Translations under genes and position numbers: made by a program
Shown: positions 25,470 through 33,617 of the stretch, in pieces
Position numbering within the stretch: position 1 is the first letter of the stretch
How the letters are laid out: every line of letters begins with the position of its first letter
The notes under the pieces: generated by a model
Databases searched by the model: none
Told to the model about the DNA's origin: nothing
What the model saw: only the letters and a program-made list of their open reading frames with translations
Origin: Planomonospora sp. ID67723
GTDB taxonomy: Bacteria; Actinomycetota; Actinomycetes; Streptosporangiales; Streptosporangiaceae
Assembly (NCBI RefSeq): GCF_015711605.1
Contig: NZ_JABTEZ010000002.1
Location: 310,001-374,000 of the forward strand
DNA length: 64,000 bases
Direction of reading: 5' to 3'

Positions 25470-28063
25470 ACCGCTTCAGCGCCTCCGCCTTCGTCCGGAG
25501 GGAGCTCACCGGTCCGGCCGCCGCCCGCGACGGGCGCGACGAGCCGGTGCCCGCCGCGCACACGCTCCGGCTCGTCGCGCCCGCGCTCGCCTCCTGGGCG
25601 ACCGCCCTGATCCTGCTGGGATGCCCGGCCCCGGCCGGTGCCGTCGTCAGCGTCGCCTCGGCCGCCTGCGCGCTCCTCATCGCGCTGCCGGTCCGCCTCG
25701 CCGGCCTGCGGAGCCGGTCGCCGGAGCCGTGCCCCTCCCACGTGCCGGCGTCGGTCCGCCCGCAGCCGGCGCCGCCCTCCCGCCGCCGGCACACCACGGC
25801 GCGGCAGAGGAGGGATCCGCGCCGTGGTGTGCCGGACGGCCCGGCGAGCCCCGCTCCCGCCTGGCAGAACATCGTGATCGCCGTGTTCGGGTGCGTGGCG
25901 GCGACGGCCGGGACGGTGGCCTTCCACGTGCACGCCGCCGGCACCGGGCCGGTGGCCGGGCTCGTGGAACGGCGGGCCTCGGCGACGGTGGAGGCGGTGC
26001 TGACGGACGATCCCCGGGAGATCGGCCGGCGGGGAGGGACGTTCCACAGGGAGAGTTTCGTGGTGTCCGCCCGGGTCGAGGCCGTCGAGACGCCGGTCGG
26101 CAGGGTGAGGGTGCGGGCACCGGTGGTGTTGCTCGCCTCGGGGAGCGCGTGGCGGCCGCTGCTGCCCAGTCAGCGGATCGAGCTGCGGGGGCGGTTCGGC
26201 CGGGCCGACCCCGGCGAGCTGCTCGCGGCGGTGATCCTCGCCCGGGGCTCACCGCGGGTCCTGGACGGGCCGTCATGGGCACATCGCGTGGCGGGCACGC
26301 TCAGGGCCGGGCTGCGGGAGGCGGCCGATGTGCTGCCTCCGGCCCAGCGCGGCCTGCTGCCCGGACTGGTCGTCGGCGACGTGTCCCGGATGGACGAGCA
26401 GGTCACCTACGACTTCAGAGAGGCAGGGCTCAGCCACCTGCTCGCGGTGAGCGGGGCCAATCTCGCGATCGTGGCCGGGGCCACCGTGGCGCTGGCCCGG
26501 ACGGCGGGGTTGCCGCTCGCGGCCAGGGGAGTCCTCGCGGTGCTCGCCATGCTCGCCTTCGCGGTCGTCGCCCGTCCGTCGCCCAGTGTGCTCCGCGCGC
26601 TCGTCATGGGCACCGTCGCCGCCGCGGCACTCGGTACGGGGCGCTCCCGTGACGGCGTCACCGCTCTGTCGGTGACCGTTCTGGGGCTGATCCTGTTCGA
26701 TCCCGCCCTGGCCAGGTCCTACGGCTTCGCCCTCTCGGTGTGCGCCACCGGGGGCATCCTGACGCTCGCCCCCCGCTGGCGCGACCGGATGGCCGCACGG
26801 ATGCCCCGCCGGGTCCCGCGCTGGGTCGCCGAGGCGGTCGCCGTCCCCACCGCCGCGCAGGCCGCCGTAACCCCGATCCTGGTCCTCATGTCCGGGCAGC
26901 TCACCCCGGTGGCGGTCCCGGCCAACCTCCTCGCCGGCCCGGCCGTCGCGCCGGCGACCCTGCTCGGCTTCGCCGCCGCGCTGGCCGCACCCGTGCTCAT
27001 GCCGGTCGCTCAGGTGCTGGTCCGTCCGGCGGGCCTGGCCACCGGGTGGATCATCGAGGTCGCCCGGCACGCCGCCGGGCTTCCGCTGGCGGTGCTTCCC
27101 TGGCCCGGCGGCGTGGTCGGGCTGGTCCTGCTGGCGGGCTCCGCGCCGGTCGCCGCCCTGGTGCTGCGACATCGCCGCTCACGCCGGATCGCCGCCGCCG
27201 CGCTGGCCGGGGTGCTTACCGCGGCCGTCCTCACGAGCACGGTCGCGGCCGGCTGGCCGCCTCGTGACTGGCTCCTGGTGGCCTGCGACGTCGGCCAGGG
27301 AGACGCGTTGCTGGTCGCCGCCGGGCCGGGCCGGGCGGTGGTCGTGGATACGGGGCCCGATCCGGTGCCGATGGACCGGTGCCTGCGGTCCATGGAGATC
27401 GAGCAGGTGCCCCTGGTCATCCTCACCCATCCGCACGCCGACCATACCGGTGGTCTGGACGGCGTCTTCCGGGGACGCCCGGTGGGAGCGGTGCTGGTCA
27501 GCCCAGGCACGGCGGCGGAACGAGGACAGGCCGCGCTGAGCGGGGACCTCGCTCGCCGCCGGGTCGCCCGATGGACGGCGCGGCCGGGGGCGCGCTGGCG
27601 GCTCGGACCCTCCGAGCTCACGGTCGTCGGGCCGCCGGAGGGGCCGCCCGAGGCGGGCGGGGGAGGGGCGGGCGCGGAGGTCAACAACGCCAGCGTCGTG
27701 GTGCACGTGCGGTGGGCGGCCGGAACCGCGCTGCTCAGCGGTGACATCGAGACCGAGGCCCAGACGGAGCTGCTCCGCCAGGGCTTCCCGCCCGCCGACG
27801 TCCTCAAGGTCCCGCACCACGGCTCTTCGAGATACGACCCGGACTTCTTCGCGGCCGTCGGCGCCCGGGCCGCGCTGATCAGCGCCGGGGCGGGCAACGA
27901 CTACGGTCACCCCGCCCAGCCGACCCTGGCCCTGCTGAACCGGCTGGGTGTGCGAACCCACCGGACCGACCTGTCGGGAGATCTGGCCGTGGTGGCCCGC
28001 GGCGGAGGCCTGGCCGTCGTCACCAGGGGCCGGTCGTCGGCACGGGAGCGGCCCCCATCATGA
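25466..28063 (+). CDS. comEC: ComEC/Rec2 DNA uptake channel
   Basis: ComEC forms the inner-membrane channel for single-stranded DNA uptake. The 865-residue protein has early membrane segments, a soluble OB-like region (DUF4131), the Competence domain (EAGLSHLLAVSGANLAIVAG and following helices) with about eight more membrane segments, and a C-terminal metallo-beta-lactamase domain (CDVGQGDALLV, LTHPHADHTGG, VPHHGSSRYD) thought to degrade the non-transported strand. The MBL metal ligands appear intact. ATG 25466 overlaps a 10-codon ORF; GTG 25460 is an alternative. Whether the organism is transformable cannot be told from this pair alone. Confidence 0.94.
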   Translation: MNRFSASAFVRRELTGPAAARDGRDEPVPAAHTLRLVAPALASWATALILLGCPAPAGAVVSVASAACALLIALPVRLAGLRSRSPEPCPSHVPASVRPQPAPPSRRRHTTARQRRDPRRGVPDGPASPAPAWQNIVIAVFGCVAATAGTVAFHVHAAGTGPVAGLVERRASATVEAVLTDDPREIGRRGGTFHRESFVVSARVEAVETPVGRVRVRAPVVLLASGSAWRPLLPSQRIELRGRFGRADPGELLAAVILARGSPRVLDGPSWAHRVAGTLRAGLREAADVLPPAQRGLLPGLVVGDVSRMDEQVTYDFREAGLSHLLAVSGANLAIVAGATVALARTAGLPLAARGVLAVLAMLAFAVVARPSPSVLRALVMGTVAAAALGTGRSRDGVTALSVTVLGLILFDPALARSYGFALSVCATGGILTLAPRWRDRMAARMPRRVPRWVAEAVAVPTAAQAAVTPILVLMSGQLTPVAVPANLLAGPAVAPATLLGFAAALAAPVLMPVAQVLVRPAGLATGWIIEVARHAAGLPLAVLPWPGGVVGLVLLAGSAPVAALVLRHRRSRRIAAAALAGVLTAAVLTSTVAAGWPPRDWLLVACDVGQGDALLVAAGPGRAVVVDTGPDPVPMDRCLRSMEIEQVPLVILTHPHADHTGGLDGVFRGRPVGAVLVSPGTAAERGQAALSGDLARRRVARWTARPGARWRLGPSELTVVGPPEGPPEAGGGGAGAEVNNASVVVHVRWAAGTALLSGDIETEAQTELLRQGFPPADVLKVPHHGSSRYDPDFFAAVGARAALISAGAGNDYGHPAQPTLALLNRLGVRTHRTDLSGDLAVVARGGGLAVVTRGRSSARERPPS

Positions 28064-28220
28064 CGGGCTCCCGCCCTCTCCCTGGGCGATCAAGCGGAGG
28101 AGCCCTCCGGCGGGCCTCATGTCACCGGTCCGTTCCGGGCGCCGCGCCGGAGCGGGCCCTCCCGTCCTCCGCCGGGTGGCGGGCATCCCCGTGGGCTGTC
28201 GTCGTGCTCCGGCCGGCGGA

Positions 28221-28373
28221 TCAGGCGGAGGCCGCGGCGGGGCGGCGGAACTCGGTGTCCACGTCGGCGGCGTAGACCGAACGGCTGCAGCGCGCGCAGC
28301 GATACATGATGGGGCCCTCGTCCAGGGTCGTGCCGCAGCGCGGGCAGGCGTGGCGGTAAGTGGCTGACTTCAT
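28221..28373 (-). CDS. small zinc-ribbon protein
   Basis: A 50-residue protein with two CxxC knuckles, CPRCG and CARC, spaced as in zinc ribbons. The ATG at 28373 has a textbook AAGGAGGTG ribosome site six bases upstream, stronger than that of most genes here, which is why I call it a real gene. Function unknown; such miniproteins may bind nucleic acid or a partner protein. It is divergent from holA. Confidence 0.75.
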   Translation of the reverse strand: MKSATYRHACPRCGTTLDEGPIMYRCARCSRSVYAADVDTEFRRPAAASA

Positions 28374-28481
28374 GGGTTCACCTCCTTGCTCACTCCCAAG
28401 ACTGCCCCGCGCCGCCTGCATCCCGATTGCGAACGGCTTGACGATTGGGGTCGGCGGCCGGGACGTGGCATGCTGCTCGGC

Positions 28482-29453
28482 ATGGCGGCAAGCGATCCGG
28501 CACCCGTGACCCTGATAGTCGGCGACGAGGAGTTGCTGGCCGACCGCGCGGTGGGTGAGGTGGTCGCGGCGGTGCGGGCGGCGGATCCCACGGCGGAGAC
28601 GCACGACCTGATCGGGGGGAAGGTCGAGCCGGGTGAGCTGACCCGGCTGGCCTCCCCGTCGCTGTTCGGCGACCGGTCGGTGGTGGTCGTCCGCTCGGCC
28701 CACGACCTCGCCAAGGAGGTCATCGCCGAGTTCGTCTCCTACGCGGCGCGTCCGGCCGAGGAGACCACGCTGGTCCTCGTCCACCCCGGAGGGGTGAAAG
28801 GCAAGGCGCTGATCGACGGGGTGAAGAAGGCCGGGGCGCGGCTGGTCACCGTCGCCAAACTGACCAAACCCGCCGAGCGGCTGGCCTTCGTCAAGGCCGA
28901 GCTGAAACGGGCCGGGCGGACCGTCAGCGGTGACGCGGCCGCCGCCCTGCTCGACGCCGTCGGCAGCGATCTCAGGGAGCTGGCCGCCGCCTGCAGCCAG
29001 CTCGCCTTCGACACCCCGGGCAAGACCATCGACGAGGCGGCGGTCGCCCGCTACCACCGGGGCCGGGCCGAGGTCAGCGGGTTCACCGTGGCGGACTCGG
29101 CCGTCGAGGGCCGGCTGGGCGAGGCGCTGGAGCAGCTCCGCTGGGCGCTGGCGACCGGGACGGCCCCCGTCCTGCTGGTGAGCGCGCTCGCCAGGAGCCT
29201 GCGCTCGCTGGCGAAGGTGGGAGGGGCCCCGCGCAACCTGCGGGGCGGGCAGCTCGCCAGTCATCTCGGCATGCCGCCCTGGCAGGTCACCCGGGTCCAG
29301 AGCCAGCTGAACGGCTGGGGCCCCGACGGCCTCGCCCGCGCGCTCCAGGCGGTCGCCGCCGCTGACGAGCAGGTCAAGGGCGGTGGCGCGGACCCGGCCT
29401 ACGCGCTGGAGCGTACGCTCCAGACCATCGTCGCGAGCCGTACCGGCCGTTAG
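28482..29453 (+). CDS. holA: DNA polymerase III subunit delta
   Basis: HolA is the wrench of the clamp loader that opens the beta clamp. The 323-residue protein shows the family's N-terminal VTLIVGDEELLADRAV, LASPSLFGDRSVVVV, LVLVHPGGVKGKALI, the helical lid and the C-terminal collar (ATGTAPVLLVSALARSLRSL). The start could be ATG 28482 or ATG 28470, four codons earlier; the earlier one has a weak GGGA. Its position after comEC and before rpsT is normal in Actinobacteria, though a pectate lyase and an exporter pair intervene here. Confidence 0.93.
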   Translation: MAASDPAPVTLIVGDEELLADRAVGEVVAAVRAADPTAETHDLIGGKVEPGELTRLASPSLFGDRSVVVVRSAHDLAKEVIAEFVSYAARPAEETTLVLVHPGGVKGKALIDGVKKAGARLVTVAKLTKPAERLAFVKAELKRAGRTVSGDAAAALLDAVGSDLRELAAACSQLAFDTPGKTIDEAAVARYHRGRAEVSGFTVADSAVEGRLGEALEQLRWALATGTAPVLLVSALARSLRSLAKVGGAPRNLRGGQLASHLGMPPWQVTRVQSQLNGWGPDGLARALQAVAAADEQVKGGGADPAYALERTLQTIVASRTGR

Positions 29454-29470
29454 GGGAGCCTCGTGAACGG

Positions 29471-29501
29471 CGTGGCCGGGCCTTCGGCAAGCCCGGCCAC
29501 G
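29471..29501. terminator. hairpin between convergent holA and pectate lyase gene
   Basis: CGTGGCCGGGC (29471-29481) and GCCCGGCCACG (29491-29501) form a perfect 11-bp stem with a 9-nt loop. It lies between two stop codons and can act on both strands. Confidence 0.75.
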
Positions 29502-29524
29502 TTCGGGTTCAGCGGTTCACGGGG

Positions 29525-30985
29525 TCACAGCGAGATCCGGCCGGCGCCTGCCCCGGCGCTCACGATCGACTTGACGCTGGAGGCGGAGTCGAGGGTGTAG
29601 GAGTAGGGGATGGAGGCCACGCTGCCTCCGGCGTCCCCCGCCCCGGAGTTCACGAAGTGGTTGTTGCGGGCGACCAGGCTGCCCGGGGCCGAGGAGCCCT
29701 CACCGCGGTGGAAGGGGTCGAGGGTGTTCTCGAAGTAGTTGCCCTCGACCAGGACGCCGGCCTCCTCGGTGGAGGCCACGCCGTACCCGCCTCCGCTGCC
29801 GACGTTGGCGTAGTAGTTGTTGTAGACGTGCACCGGGTTGCCGAACCGCACGCGCGGGTGGCGCTGGTTGGTGCCGTCGAACCAGTTGTGATGGTAGGTC
29901 ACGCGCAGCTTGCCGCGGTCCTCGCCGCCGTTGTCGTCGCTGTGGCCGAGCAGCATCGTCTTGTCGTGGTCGGAGAACCGGTTCCAGGAGACGGTGACGT
30001 AGTCGCTGGCGCGCTTGACGTCCAGAGCGCCGTCGTAGCCGTTGCTGAAGGAGTTGTGGTCGAGCCACACCCGGGTGGAGTACTGGACCTGGATGCCGTC
30101 GTCGTTCCAGCCGCGGAAGGTGAGGTTGCGGACGATGACGTTGGACGCCTGGGTGATGTTGAGTCCGCAGCCGGAGATGGTGGCGCCGGGGTTGCCGATG
30201 ACGGTCTTGTTCGAGGTCACCTTGAGCATCCCGGAGCAGGAGATGGTGCCGGACACCCGGATGACCGACGCGCCGCTCGCGGAGAGCGCGCTGGTGAGGG
30301 CTGAGGCGCTGGTGACCGTGACCGGTGCCGCGTTGCCGCCGCCGGTGGTGCCGCCGCCCTGGGTGGCCCAGCCGACGAGGCCGTTGGCGTTCCCGGGAGG
30401 AGGCGTCGTGGTGGGAGTGACCGTGGGCGTCGCGGTGGGGGTGGGCGAGGGGCCGGACCCGGCGGCCTTCAGCGTCCAGCGCTTGCTGGTCACCGAGTCG
30501 CAGGAGTTCTGCTGCACCAGTGCGCCGGCGGCGGTCGAACTGTCCTTGACGTTGAGGCACTTGTCGCTGCCGGTGTTGACGACCCGATAGGTCGAGCCGC
30601 TGACGAGCTCCAGCCGCCAGGTGTGGAAAGCGCTTTCCCGACAGGCCTGCTGAACGGCCGCCTTGCCGGCCGATGTGCTGTCGCCGATGATCCCGGCGCA
30701 CTTGTCGCTGTGTGCGGCGCTGATCCGGAATCCCGTACCGGCCGCCGTGAGGTTCCAGGTCTGCCCGGCTCCGCCGCAGCCGTTCTGGGTCAGTTGCACG
30801 CCGTCCGAGGTGGAGGCGCCGGGAACGGCCAGGCACAGGTTGCTGGCGGCGTTGAGGAGGGTGTAGGCCCCGGGTGCGGGGGCCGCGGAGGCGGAGGCGG
30901 CCGACATGCCGACTGCCGTGGCGGAGACGACGGCCACGGTCGTGAGGGCCGCGGCGACTGTCTTCGTGCTGACTGCGCGTATCAC
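29525..30985 (-). CDS. secreted pectate lyase with ricin-type carbohydrate-binding domain
   Basis: A 486-residue secreted polysaccharide lyase. A Sec signal peptide spans about residues 1-35 (VAAALTTVAVVSATAVGMSA, Ala-x-Ala cleavage). Residues about 40-170 are a ricin B/CBM13 domain with QxW-type repeats (GQTWNL, FHTWRL, SKRWTL). A PT-rich linker leads to a family 1 pectate lyase beta-helix (NVIVRNLTFRGWNDDGIQV, VWLDHNSFSNGYDGALDVKR, YHHNWFDGTNQRHPRVRFG with the catalytic-type Arg). It cleaves polygalacturonate by elimination. GTG 30985 has AAGGAG upstream. Two LacI-type palindromes, one in the promoter and one in the gene, suggest repression released by pectin sugars. Confidence 0.92.
   Translation of the reverse strand: MIRAVSTKTVAAALTTVAVVSATAVGMSAASASAAPAPGAYTLLNAASNLCLAVPGASTSDGVQLTQNGCGGAGQTWNLTAAGTGFRISAAHSDKCAGIIGDSTSAGKAAVQQACRESAFHTWRLELVSGSTYRVVNTGSDKCLNVKDSSTAAGALVQQNSCDSVTSKRWTLKAAGSGPSPTPTATPTVTPTTTPPPGNANGLVGWATQGGGTTGGGNAAPVTVTSASALTSALSASGASVIRVSGTISCSGMLKVTSNKTVIGNPGATISGCGLNITQASNVIVRNLTFRGWNDDGIQVQYSTRVWLDHNSFSNGYDGALDVKRASDYVTVSWNRFSDHDKTMLLGHSDDNGGEDRGKLRVTYHHNWFDGTNQRHPRVRFGNPVHVYNNYYANVGSGGGYGVASTEEAGVLVEGNYFENTLDPFHRGEGSSAPGSLVARNNHFVNSGAGDAGGSVASIPYSYTLDSASSVKSIVSAGAGAGRISL
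30625..30638. promoter_or_regulatory. perfect palindrome inside pectate lyase gene, LacI-type
   Basis: GGAAAGCGCTTTCC is a perfect 14-bp palindrome with the central CG typical of LacI-family operators. It is 489 bp from the promoter copy at 31114 and could act as an auxiliary operator. Confidence 0.55.
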
Positions 30986-31107
30986 AGTTGAGCTCCTTGC
31001 TGGTCCGGCAGGCGGCAGGCCTGCGCTTCGGATTCCCCCCAGCGAGTACTCGCCGTCCACGCATGCGTCGCATCCGTGGGTGGCATCCGCGACTGCGGAC
31101 AATGGAC

Positions 31108-31136
31108 ACCGTAGGAAAGCGTTTTCCCTCTGTCAA
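31108..31136 (-). promoter_or_regulatory. pectate lyase promoter with operator in the spacer
   Basis: On the minus strand TTGACA (31136-31131) and TACGGT (31113-31108) are 17 bp apart. The 14-bp near-palindrome GGAAAGCGTTTTCC (31114-31127) fills most of the spacer. A repressor here would block polymerase. Transcription should begin near 31101, giving a leader of about 115 nt. Confidence 0.78.
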
Positions 31137-31151
31137 CGGATTGTGAAATTT

Positions 31152-32288
31152 TCATGTCGGAATCTGTCCGTCCCCGCGACGCCCCCGGTGCGAGGGCCCC
31201 GGTGCGGCGGCGGTGGGGCCGGAGGCTTTGGAGGTTGCGGTCCGGGAGGTGCGGCCGGCGCGTGCGGTCCGGGGCGGCGGGAGCTGGCCGAGGGTGGTGG
31301 CGGCCAGGGCCAGGGTGAAGCCGCCGAGCTGGAGCGGGGTGAGGGACTGGCCGAGGACGGCCCAGCCGAGCAGGGCGGCGGTGAGCGGGCTCAGGGCGCC
31401 GAGGAGGGAGACCTGCAGCGCGGGCAGCCGTGCGATGCCGCGGAACCATAGCGTGTAGGCGGTGGCCGTGCCGACGAGCCCCAGCCAGAGGTAGCCTCCG
31501 GCGGCCGCGGCGTCCATGGACGGGGGCGGGCCCTCCAGTGTGAAGGCGACCGGCGCGATCATCAGGCCGCCCGCGGTGAGCTGCCAGCCGGTGAGCGCCA
31601 GGTCGCCGACGCCCTCGGGCCTGCCCCAGGCGCGGGTGAGGACGATCCCCGCCGCCATCCCCGACGCGGCGACGAGCCCGGCGGCGACACCCAGGAGGTC
31701 GAGGGCGGCCTCGGCGCGCAGCACGACGAGGGAGACGCCGGCCGCGGCGGCGACTCCGGTGAGCAGGCGGTGGACCGGGACGCCCTCCCGGAGCGCGGCA
31801 CGGGTGAGTCCGGCGACGATGAGCGGCTGGACGGCCCCGAGCACCGCGGCGACGCCGCCCGGCAGCCGGTAGGCGGACAGGAACAGCAGCGGGAAGAACA
31901 TGCCGATGTTCAGTCCTCCCAGGACCGCCGCCCGCCACCACCAGTCGTTCCGGGGGAGGGCGCGGGTCACGGCGACCAGGAGCAGGCCCGCGGGGAGCGC
32001 GCGGAGCAGGGCGGTGAGCAGCGGCCGGTCCGGCGGGAGGAACTCGGTGGTCACCAGGTAGGTGCTGCCCCAGACCGTGGGAGCGAGGGCGGTGGCGAGG
32101 ACGAGGAGGATGCCGCTGCGAGCCGCGCGGGAGGCCGGGGGAGTGCGGCCGTCCGTACCCGCGCGAGCCGGAGGAGGGCTGTTGCGGCCGGGCGGAGCCG
32201 GAGGGGAGGCGTGCCGGGTGGTGGAGGGCGGCGCTTCGGAGGTGGAAGGGAGGGCGGCGGAGGCCGGAGACGCGCACGGAGAAGGCAT
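31152..32288 (-). CDS. EamA/DMT-family exporter
   Basis: A 378-residue membrane protein of the drug/metabolite transporter superfamily, with about ten membrane segments and two EamA repeats (LATALAPTVWGSTYLVTTEF and the second ending LGALSPLTAALLGWAVLGQS). It likely exports a small metabolite or toxic compound. The first 60 residues are Ser/Pro/Ala-rich and disordered, and the C-terminus has a basic Arg/Thr/Pro tail; both are unusual additions. ATG 32288 has AAGGAG five bases upstream. It diverges from a MarR regulator across a palindromic operator. Confidence 0.88.
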   Translation of the reverse strand: MPSPCASPASAALPSTSEAPPSTTRHASPPAPPGRNSPPPARAGTDGRTPPASRAARSGILLVLATALAPTVWGSTYLVTTEFLPPDRPLLTALLRALPAGLLLVAVTRALPRNDWWWRAAVLGGLNIGMFFPLLFLSAYRLPGGVAAVLGAVQPLIVAGLTRAALREGVPVHRLLTGVAAAAGVSLVVLRAEAALDLLGVAAGLVAASGMAAGIVLTRAWGRPEGVGDLALTGWQLTAGGLMIAPVAFTLEGPPPSMDAAAAGGYLWLGLVGTATAYTLWFRGIARLPALQVSLLGALSPLTAALLGWAVLGQSLTPLQLGGFTLALAATTLGQLPPPRTARAGRTSRTATSKASGPTAAAPGPSHRGRRGDGQIPT

Positions 32289-32307
32289 GAAGACTCCTTC
32301 ATCAAAT

Positions 32308-32356
32308 CTTGTATGCAAGTAACTTAGCACTAAGTTATTTAGCGTCAAGCTAGAAT
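32308..32356. promoter_or_regulatory. MarR-type operator between divergent promoters
   Basis: TAACTTAGCACTAAGTTA (32320-32337) is a perfect inverted repeat with 8-bp arms and a 2-bp centre. On the minus strand it covers a TAAGTT -10 (32326-32321) placed 16 bp from TTGACG (32348-32343). On the plus strand it covers the region of the -35 for TAGAAT (32351-32356). A smaller repeat, CTTGTATGCAAG, is at 32308-32319. The layout fits autorepression plus control of the exporter. Confidence 0.8.
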
Positions 32357-32362
32357 GGCGCC

Positions 32363-32887
32363 ATGGCGGAGGACACGGCAGAGGGCATGGCAGAGCAATC
32401 GAGGGCGGACCCGGTCGACCGGATCGTCGCGCAGTGGCGCAGGGAGCGGCTCGACCTGGACGCGTCGCCGATGGCGGTCTTCGGGCGGATCTATCGGATC
32501 GCCCGTCTGATGGCGGATCGCGTCGAGGAGGTCTACCAGGAGTACGGCATCAGCCGGGGTGAGTTCGACGTGCTCGCCACCCTCCGCCGTGCCGGGGAGC
32601 CCTACACGCTCTCGCCCAAGGCGATGACGGCCACTCTCATGCTGACCTCCGGGGGCATGACCGGACGGCTGGACCGACTGGAGCGCGCGGGCCTCGTCGC
32701 CCGCACCCCCGACCCGGGCGATCGCCGGGGGCTGCGCGTCAGTCTCACGGAGGCCGGGCTCCGGCTCATCGACGAGGCCGTCGTCGCCGGGCTGCAACCG
32801 CAGCACGAGGCGCTGGCGGCGCTGCCGGAAAAGGACCGCGAGCGTCTGGCGGACCTGCTCAGGACCTTGCTCGGCGCCCTGGAATAG
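32363..32887 (+). CDS. MarR-family transcriptional regulator
   Basis: A 174-residue winged-helix regulator. The DNA-binding core is ISRGEFDVLATLRRAGEPYT, KAMTATLMLTSGGMTGRLDR and LERAGLVARTPDPGDRRGLR, the last being the MarR wing with its D-x-R-x-x-x-R motif. It probably binds the palindrome between itself and the divergent exporter, and a small ligand releases it. There is no ribosome site; TAGAAT lies exactly 6 nt before the ATG, so the mRNA is likely leaderless. Confidence 0.93.
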   Translation: MAEDTAEGMAEQSRADPVDRIVAQWRRERLDLDASPMAVFGRIYRIARLMADRVEEVYQEYGISRGEFDVLATLRRAGEPYTLSPKAMTATLMLTSGGMTGRLDRLERAGLVARTPDPGDRRGLRVSLTEAGLRLIDEAVVAGLQPQHEALAALPEKDRERLADLLRTLLGALE

Positions 32888-33040
32888 CCGTTCGCCGTAC
32901 GGCGGGGAGACGGCCGTCCGCCGGAGGCGGGCCCGGTCGGTGACATCGCGACCGGCCGGGCGGCGGGCCGGAGCCCACCGGGGAGGTGCTCGCCCGCGTT
33001 CCCGCCGTCAGACGGGGGCGGCCGGATGCGGGACTCCGTC

Positions 33041-33096
33041 GTGGAGGTCGCGTGGAGGTCGCGTGGAGGTCATCGTGAAGGTGCCGTGGAGGTCCG
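33041..33096. repeat. 11-bp tandem repeat, five units
   Basis: GTGGAGGTCGC occurs twice exactly, then as GTGGAGGTCATC, GTGAAGGTGCC and GTGGAGGTCCG. It lies in the 311-bp gap between marR and rpsT, which otherwise holds only the rpsT terminator. The period equals one helical turn. It may be simple slippage or a protein-binding array. Confidence 0.75.
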
Positions 33097-33152
33097 GGAC
33101 GCGGGGCGACGGACCCCGAGCCGGGGGTGTGCCGAGGCCGTGAACGCCGAAG

Positions 33153-33181
33153 CGCCGCACCCCCGTCACGGGGATGCGGCG
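33153..33181 (-). terminator. rpsT terminator
   Basis: CGCCGCA (33153-33159) pairs with TGCGGCG (33175-33181), then after one mismatch CCCC pairs with GGGG around a 5-nt loop. It follows the rpsT stop by 18 bases on the minus strand. Confidence 0.7.
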
Positions 33182-33198
33182 TCGGTGAAGAACCTGGG

Positions 33199-33471
33199 TT
33201 ACTTGGCGGCCGTCAGCGCGGCGGTGCGCTGGGCGATCGCCGACTTGCGGTTGGCGGCCTGGTTCTTGTGGATGACGCCCTTGCTGGCAGCCTTGTCCAG
33301 CTGGCGGGCGGCGACGCGCTGGAGCGCGACGGCCTCGTCAACGTTGCCCTGCTCGGCGGCCTCGCGGAACTTGCGGATCGCCGTCTTCAGGGACGACTTG
33401 ACAGCCTTGTTGCGCAGCCGGGCCTTCTCGTTCTGCCGGTTGCGCTTGATCTGGGACTTGATGTTCGCCAC
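33199..33471 (-). CDS. rpsT: 30S ribosomal protein S20
   Basis: A 90-residue basic helical protein, normal for S20, beginning [20 protein letters not shown] and ending [14 protein letters not shown]. It binds 16S rRNA early in small-subunit assembly. GTG 33471 fits the family N-terminus exactly and follows GAGG. A longer in-frame upstream part is the leader, not protein. Confidence 0.97.
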   Translation of the reverse strand: MANIKSQIKRNRQNEKARLRNKAVKSSLKTAIRKFREAAEQGNVDEAVALQRVAARQLDKAASKGVIHKNQAANRKSAIAQRTAALTAAK

Positions 33472-33549
33472 GAAGAAGCCTCGGTGATGTCGTCGGATGG
33501 GGCGCGCGGGCAGAGAGGGCGCGCCACACGCAGTTGAACAGGCTACCAA

Positions 33550-33606
33550 CTGCCCAGGTGGTCGCTCAAATCGACGGCCTGGGCAGAAGGATGCCTTGCA
33601 ATCTTA
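33550..33606 (-). promoter_or_regulatory. rpsT promoter -10 and leader hairpin
   Basis: On the minus strand TAAGAT (33606-33601) is a good -10. Downstream, CTGCCCAGG (33550-33558) and CCTGGGCAG (33578-33586) form a 9-bp stem with a 19-nt loop inside the roughly 130-nt leader. It could be a terminator for the upstream gene or an S20 autoregulatory structure; I cannot tell which. Confidence 0.45.
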
Positions 33607-33617
33607 CCGCCCTCTGC

